NCBI GenBank assembly: GCA_910592005.1
Contig: CAJVPP010003215.1
Coordinates: forward strand, 1 to 12,275
Length of the DNA stretch: 12,275 nucleotides
Source of the DNA: Funneliformis mosseae
Taxonomy: Eukaryota; Glomeromycota; Glomeromycetes; Glomerales; Glomeraceae
Direction: 5' to 3'
In this document: positions 8,401 through 12,275 of the stretch, one piece after another
Layout of the letters: each line of letters begins with the position of its first letter
Numbering within the stretch: the stretch's first letter is position 1
Notes under the pieces: model-generated
Databases searched by the model: none
What the model was told of the DNA's origin: nothing
The model's input: the letters and a program-made list of their open reading frames with translations, nothing else
Program-made: the position numbers and the translations under genes

Positions 8401-11335
8401 TAGAGATCGTTTGAATGAGCATGAATTTCAATCTTGAGTTCACCATTTTGAGAATCATATACTCGGATATTTCCTTTATTGTCGCCAAGTACAACAAGTG
8501 CATCATCAGCACTCCAGCGCATTGCGGTGACTCTGCAATCAGATTCTGGTGCCTTATCAGAGACGACCAATGTAATGGAAGTCCATTGTTGTTTTAAATA
8601 ATTGTATCTCCAAATACGGGCAGTACCATCATCAGATCCTGATAAAAGACGATTATCTCCATGAGCAAATTCAAGACTGTTCACAGTCCTGAAGTGACCA
8701 TCCAAATCTGATATATGAAAAGGACCGAATAATTTGGAAACGTCATTCTTTTTATTGTCTTTTTTATCGGTTTGTCCCGCATTCGGATTCGAAATCTCAT
8801 GATTAGTAGAACTTTTATTATCCTTCTCCGCTTTTTTTACTGAACGCCTCTTTTCTTCTATCTGTGTTTTGGTCTGAATGGGTTGAAGCGCCTGAGAGCG
8901 AACTTGAGAACGATCTGGTGTATGAGCCTGCGAAATAACAATGTTTTGTGACGGTATGTTGCTTTGTTGTTCATTAGATGGTGGTGACATCGGACCAAAA
9001 CTGAAACTACTGCCAACACTATATGCATCCTCATCACTGTCAATGTCTGCAGTATTATTATGTAATGGTGAACTTGGATCATAAGGTATTATCGGTGAGG
9101 CTGAAATCTTTGTAGATCCGACATTTATAGGAGATTCGATGATATTTGACTCGGTATATCTGGGAGAGCCAGTAAATAATGATTTCTCCTGGTTGTGAGA
9201 TGGTTCCGAACCAACCGAAATACGACGAACCGAAATGGAACTTTTGCGCTTATTCTCTTCTTTTTCTTCGTCTTTTTCTTCGCGGGCCACGAAAGGGCGG
9301 GGCATTACAACGTCTAGAATGTCGATTTCTTCTTCATCTTCATCTGATCTCCCTTTTTCACCGCTTTCTAAAACATTGGTATCACCGCTCCCTTCTTTTT
9401 TCTCTTCGGTAACCTTACAATCTTCAAGGGCGATCGTTGAGAAGACTCGAATTAAACCGTCTGTCCCTGAGACGGCGAAAAGCGAACCAGTGTGATTGAA
9501 TGCAGAACACTTCATTCGTACTCTGCCGACAGCGTTAATGGGCTTGATCTTATTTAACTCGCCAAAGGAAGTAGTGCCTTGGATTCGTTCATATTTTGCG
9601 ATCCACGTGTACCAGTTATCGGAAGTGGTAACAATATACCTGTTCTCGATCAACGGACTTGGAGAAAACGCAATGGATGTGACCGCGTCATCCTAATTAT
9701 TAATAAGAAAAAAGTTTTTATATTGTTAAATTAAAATATAAACAATGCAAAAGAGAAATCAAATCAAGAACTATATATTGTAAATTACCATTCTCAAACA
9801 ATTAACGACTTGATATTTCTCCAGGTCCCAAACCAAAACTGTAGTATCCTCCGACGCCGTTGCTAATAGGTAACCATCTTTGCTGATGGCCATGTCGGAA
9901 ATCACTGACCTATGTCCCTGGAGGGATCTCAACAGGATACCAGTACCCGTACACCAAACTTTAGCGAGTCGATCATCGCTTCCCTACATATAATAAATAA
10001 TTAATACACAATTTAAATGAATGTAAAAAACATAAAATAAATAAAATTATTTTATCACACCGTGATGACTCTTTTCCCTGTTCTGTCAAAAAGGACGCAA
10101 TATGTGGTGGTATTGTGACCATCCAACGTGGTTAACTAATAAAATAATTTAAAGATAAAAATTATAAAAGGAATTCATGACAATTATAATAACAATAAAC
10201 ATACCTGCTTATAATCGTTATATATGACCCTTATGGGTTGCGAGCTCTTAATCCTACCTCCACCTAGTTCTCGGGAGACGACAGCAGCGGCTATTATTAT
10301 AAATAAGAATAAATAAATAAATAAAAAATAGATAATATATAGAATGATTACAAATTATAAATTTCTAACCAGGATTTTGATCAACAAGGCCAGCAAGCAA
10401 TCTTGATGGCGCATGCTGTGCTAGGCCTAGCTTTGCCCGTCGAGCATCAATTTCCGGACATTTTGACGTTTCGGACTGGTATAAATTTTCTCTTATTTTG
10501 CCGACGTTTAACGGGCGACATGGTAAACGGACCTATATGAATGTCACGTGAAAGAAATCATGTGATTATAAGTCATGTGAATGAGTCATTTAAACGTCGT
10601 TCATGAAGAGTTTTTTTTTATAAAAGTTTCTTCGCCACGTGACATCCAGAAGAAGCCAAAAAAAAAAAAAATAAAATATGAAAATACACGAAAGAATTGA
10701 ATGAATAACTCACCAGCTCATCGTAGGTTTGCAAGTGAGTATTTCCTTCGAAATCAGTTCTAAGGGGAAGCAACTCTGGATGGTCTGTCAGATCTTTTAC
10801 CAAGGCCTGATGTGCCCTTTGTGTTTGCGGGAATTTTTGGAGGAATCGCGCAACTTGGAACATAGCCTCTGCAAGATGTTTAAAAAAGAAAGGGTGTGAA
10901 AAAAATATGTTAATACGTGCAAGATGAAAGAATATGTCTAATAAATAAAAAAAAATGGTATTTGTCGCGCTATATAGAAGGAAAAATGTTATAAAAGTAA
11001 GAAGTGAAACGCTTTGAAAATGTTACCGAAATCGAGAACAAAAGTGAAGACCAAGTACAATCATTTTGAAAGCGAAGTAAGCAAAACAATATCATCATGT
11101 AATATAAAATATATTAAGAGAGAGTGTGTATATCATATATACATGTATATATACATACATACATATAAATTGTTGTCAAAGAAGATTCGAACCATTTGTT
11201 GAATCTCAATCAGGATGTTTTGGATTTGTAGTTTATCATTTTTTTTTTAAAAAAAAATGAATAACACAATAAATACATACCACGTTCGAGGTTTGTTAAT
11301 TCATTTTTAACGTTAAATTTTTGTTGTTCGCTCAT
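5491..11335 (-). CDS. BRWD/PHIP-family WD40-bromodomain protein, 13 exons, 1493 aa
   Basis: Exons (minus strand): 11335-11281, 10868-10714, 10532-10370, 10290-10205, 10135-10061, 9983-9789, 9692-8300, 8228-8151, 8069-7803, 7725-6177, 6106-6000, 5920-5745, 5673-5491. Nuclear chromatin reader; animal BRWD/PHIP proteins bind modified histones and can act as CUL4-DDB1 adaptors. Domains: helical N-terminal region (FQVARFLQKFP... DFEGN), eight WD40 blades from about 154 to 755 (YCVLFDRTG, GSDDRLAKVW, SGSDDGTARIWR, SAGYDGKISMWD), an acidic/basic disordered linker (about 877-1140; NLS-like KKKRKR near 976), a cryptic-Tudor-like region (about 1143-1350; PQIGDVIIYF, SPWQ), and one bromodomain (about 1385-1470) with YPM and the acetyl-lysine-binding Asn1450 in NYNES. 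About 225 extra residues (336-561) interrupt the propeller between blades 4 and 5. The animal second bromodomain is absent. I see no WDxR motif after the WD dipeptides. Confidence 0.92.
7726..7802 (-). other. BRWD-like intron 9 with competing donors
   Basis: The in-frame model uses donor C|GTAGGT at 7802. A second donor-like site AG|GTTAAA lies 5 nt downstream (7798-7797); joined to the same acceptor it gives a stop one codon after the junction. The reading-frame match on both sides supports the first. Confidence 0.6.
8070..8150 (-). other. GC-AG intron (intron 8 of the BRWD-like gene)
   Basis: The donor is GATGATG|GCAAGTAATT and the acceptor AATTTAG|GG. No GT donor near 8150 keeps the frame, while GC at 8150-8149 joins blade 8 (FRDDG and SMFAVTDNAG) exactly as expected for the family. 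The rest of the donor (GCAAGT) matches the usual strong consensus of GC introns. Confidence 0.8.
10541..10645. repeat. Inverted repeat with CACGTG cores inside BRWD-like intron 2
   Basis: ATGTCACGTG (10541-10550) and CACGTGACAT (10636-10645) are exact 10-bp inverted copies lying near the two ends of a 181-nt intron (10533-10713). Each contains the E-box-type palindrome CACGTG. Between them are CATGTGATT and GTCATGTGAATGAGTCAT, near-variants of the same word. Confidence 0.6.
10869..11280 (-). other. Long first intron of the BRWD-like gene (412 nt)
   Basis: The donor GTATGT follows exon 1 (MSEQQKF..., 18 codons plus one base) and the acceptor CTTGCAG precedes exon 2. It holds a TA/CATA microsatellite (11125-11168) and a T10/A9 dyad flanked by TCA/TGA (11236-11260). 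No further exon with convincing splice sites or coding similarity is visible, though a small one cannot be excluded. Confidence 0.6.
11125..11168. repeat. Imperfect TA/ACAT microsatellite
   Basis: A run of GTGTATATCATATATACATG followed by TATATACATACATACATATA lies inside the first intron of the BRWD-like gene. Simple-sequence repeat with no coding content. Confidence 0.75.
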
Positions 11336-11693
11336 TTTGGTTTATAGATTCTTCCAATGGTACTTTATATGTTATTTATTATAATAGAATAAACGACGTC
11401 TGAAAAATCTGAAAAAGTTTTTTTACGAAAATCTTGTAAAACTTGTTATATAAACCACAAATTTCGATTTTTTAGCCGGGATCTTTTTCGGAAATTTAAC
11501 CTGGTGAATTATCCGATAAATAAAATTTTATACCTAATCGGAAAGATTATCGGGTTAATTTTTTCAATTTTAATTATAATAATTTATAAAAATTGAACTA
11601 ATATAAAAATGTAAATATAAACCAAATTATTATAAATTAACAATATATATATTATAAACTATTTTAAAAATATTAAAAATTAATTATATATAA

Positions 11694-11713
11694 ATATATA
11701 TATATATATATAT
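11694..11713. repeat. (AT)n microsatellite
   Basis: Uninterrupted AT dinucleotides, about ten units, with TA-rich flanks (11683-11716). Confidence 0.85.
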
Positions 11714-12080
11714 TATTAAATGTAATGATATTTTTATTAATAATACCTGATAAATTTTAGAATTTTAATAGTTTTTTTTTAAAATTTAAAATTTGATTTA
11801 ATTTTATTAATATACTTTAGCACTAATTAATTTGATGATATCAAAATTAATTACATCAATTTAACATTTATTATAAATTATTAATAAAATAATTATATTT
11901 GTTAAAATACAATTTATCTGTTAAAATATAATTTAATTAATTATTTATCAGTTCATATCAAAGTATATTTATTAATTTTAAAAAACTTAAGTTTAATTAA
12001 AAATATTTTATAATAAATAGTTTAATTACAAATATATTAATATTTGAATTATTAAAAAATAATTAAAAAGTATTTTAGAT

Positions 12081-12128
12081 AGTGAGATACTACATGCGAT
12101 ATAATTATATCGCATGTAGTATTTCACT
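12081..12128. repeat. 48-bp near-perfect palindrome (hairpin-forming)
   Basis: Arms of 24 bp (12081-12104 and 12105-12128) are exact reverse complements except for one G/T pair (12086 with 12123), which would be a G-U wobble in RNA. There is no spacer. The core words ACTACATGCG and CGCATGTAGT are the most GC-rich in an otherwise nearly pure A/T region. Confidence 0.9.
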
Positions 12129-12147
12129 TACTTTAAATTATAGTACC

Positions 12148-12190
12148 ACATATAATCTAAATATTACATATAATCTAAGTACTACATATG
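12148..12190. repeat. 18-bp-period direct repeat, about 2.5 copies
   Basis: ACATATAATCTAA occurs at 12148-12160 and 12166-12178, and a third partial copy (ACATATG) starts in register at 12184. The copies are joined by variants of AT/GT-A-(C/T)T. The array begins 20 bp after the palindrome, and TACTACAT at its end echoes the palindrome arm. Confidence 0.7.
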
Positions 12191-12275
12191 GAAGTATTTC
12201 TAGGAAAATCAGGTTTTAAGAAAAATTTAACTAAAATTAAGAGCTTAATACATTTTAATCTAATAACATCAAAAC

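Larger units (their letters stand above)
11336..12275. other. AT-rich upstream flank of the BRWD-like gene
   Basis: No gene is visible on either strand. On the minus strand TATAAA lies at 11369-11364, about 30 nt before the BRWD-like ATG, with an ATTGG (reverse CCAAT) at 11358-11354; these may be its promoter. A patch at about 11470-11560 is richer in CCGG/TTATCGG words than its surroundings. Beyond 11580 the DNA is almost pure A/T and contains the repeats listed separately. Confidence 0.5.

Noticed and set aside
10618..10713. Extension of BRWD-like exon 2 through its donor
   Set aside because: Read-through gives a low-complexity Phe-rich tail and a stop; the GTGAGT donor joins cleanly to the conserved VRLPCRPLNV segment.
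11092..11098. Box C-like ATGATGA in BRWD-like intron 1 (possible C/D snoRNA)
   Set aside because: No CTGA D box at suitable distance downstream and no terminal stem.
11185..11200. tRNA-like GATTCGAACC word
   Set aside because: No matching acceptor stem, anticodon arm or box A nearby; only a single T-loop-like word.

Overview
The window looks like nuclear DNA of an early-diverging filamentous fungus. It is extremely AT-rich outside exons, introns are short (mostly 66-99 nt) with GTAAGT-like donors and TAG acceptors, and the proteins are clear eukaryotic families. The AT-rich intergenic DNA, the intron style and the presence of a BRWD/PHIP-type protein make me favour Glomeromycotina (Rhizophagus-like) or another Mucoromycota lineage; this is inference, not proof.

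Three complete genes lie head-to-tail, all on the minus strand. From right to left they are: a 13-exon BRWD/PHIP-family chromatin reader (5491-11335, 1493 aa by my model), a 6-exon Rab11-type GTPase (3950-5161, 212 aa), and a 7-exon ORC1 (1626-3632, 518 aa). I rebuilt all 23 introns by hand; reading frame and phase are maintained through every junction and the predicted proteins match family motifs across junctions. Twenty-two introns are GT-AG and one is GC-AG. The gaps between genes are about 320-330 bp and must hold both the 3' end of one gene and the promoter of the next. The left edge (71-112) holds a probable internal exon of a fourth minus-strand gene that runs off the window.

The left flank (113-1625) is AT-rich DNA with imperfect short tandem repeats and diverged longer repeats. 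The right flank (11336-12275) is AT-rich DNA with a TA microsatellite, a striking 48-bp palindrome and an 18-bp-period repeat.

The three genes are general eukaryotic functions (chromatin reading, endosome/Golgi traffic, replication licensing) and I see no sign that they form a pathway or cluster. The points worth attention are: ORC1 has no BAH domain but has a cyclin-docking-like motif, a cluster of CDK sites and an MCB element upstream; the BRWD protein has a large disordered insert inside its WD40 propeller and only one bromodomain; the first Rab11 intron contains a possible 10-nt poison microexon; one intron is GC-AG; and there is a long hairpin-forming palindrome. I found no evidence of a new defence, mobile or biosynthetic system.
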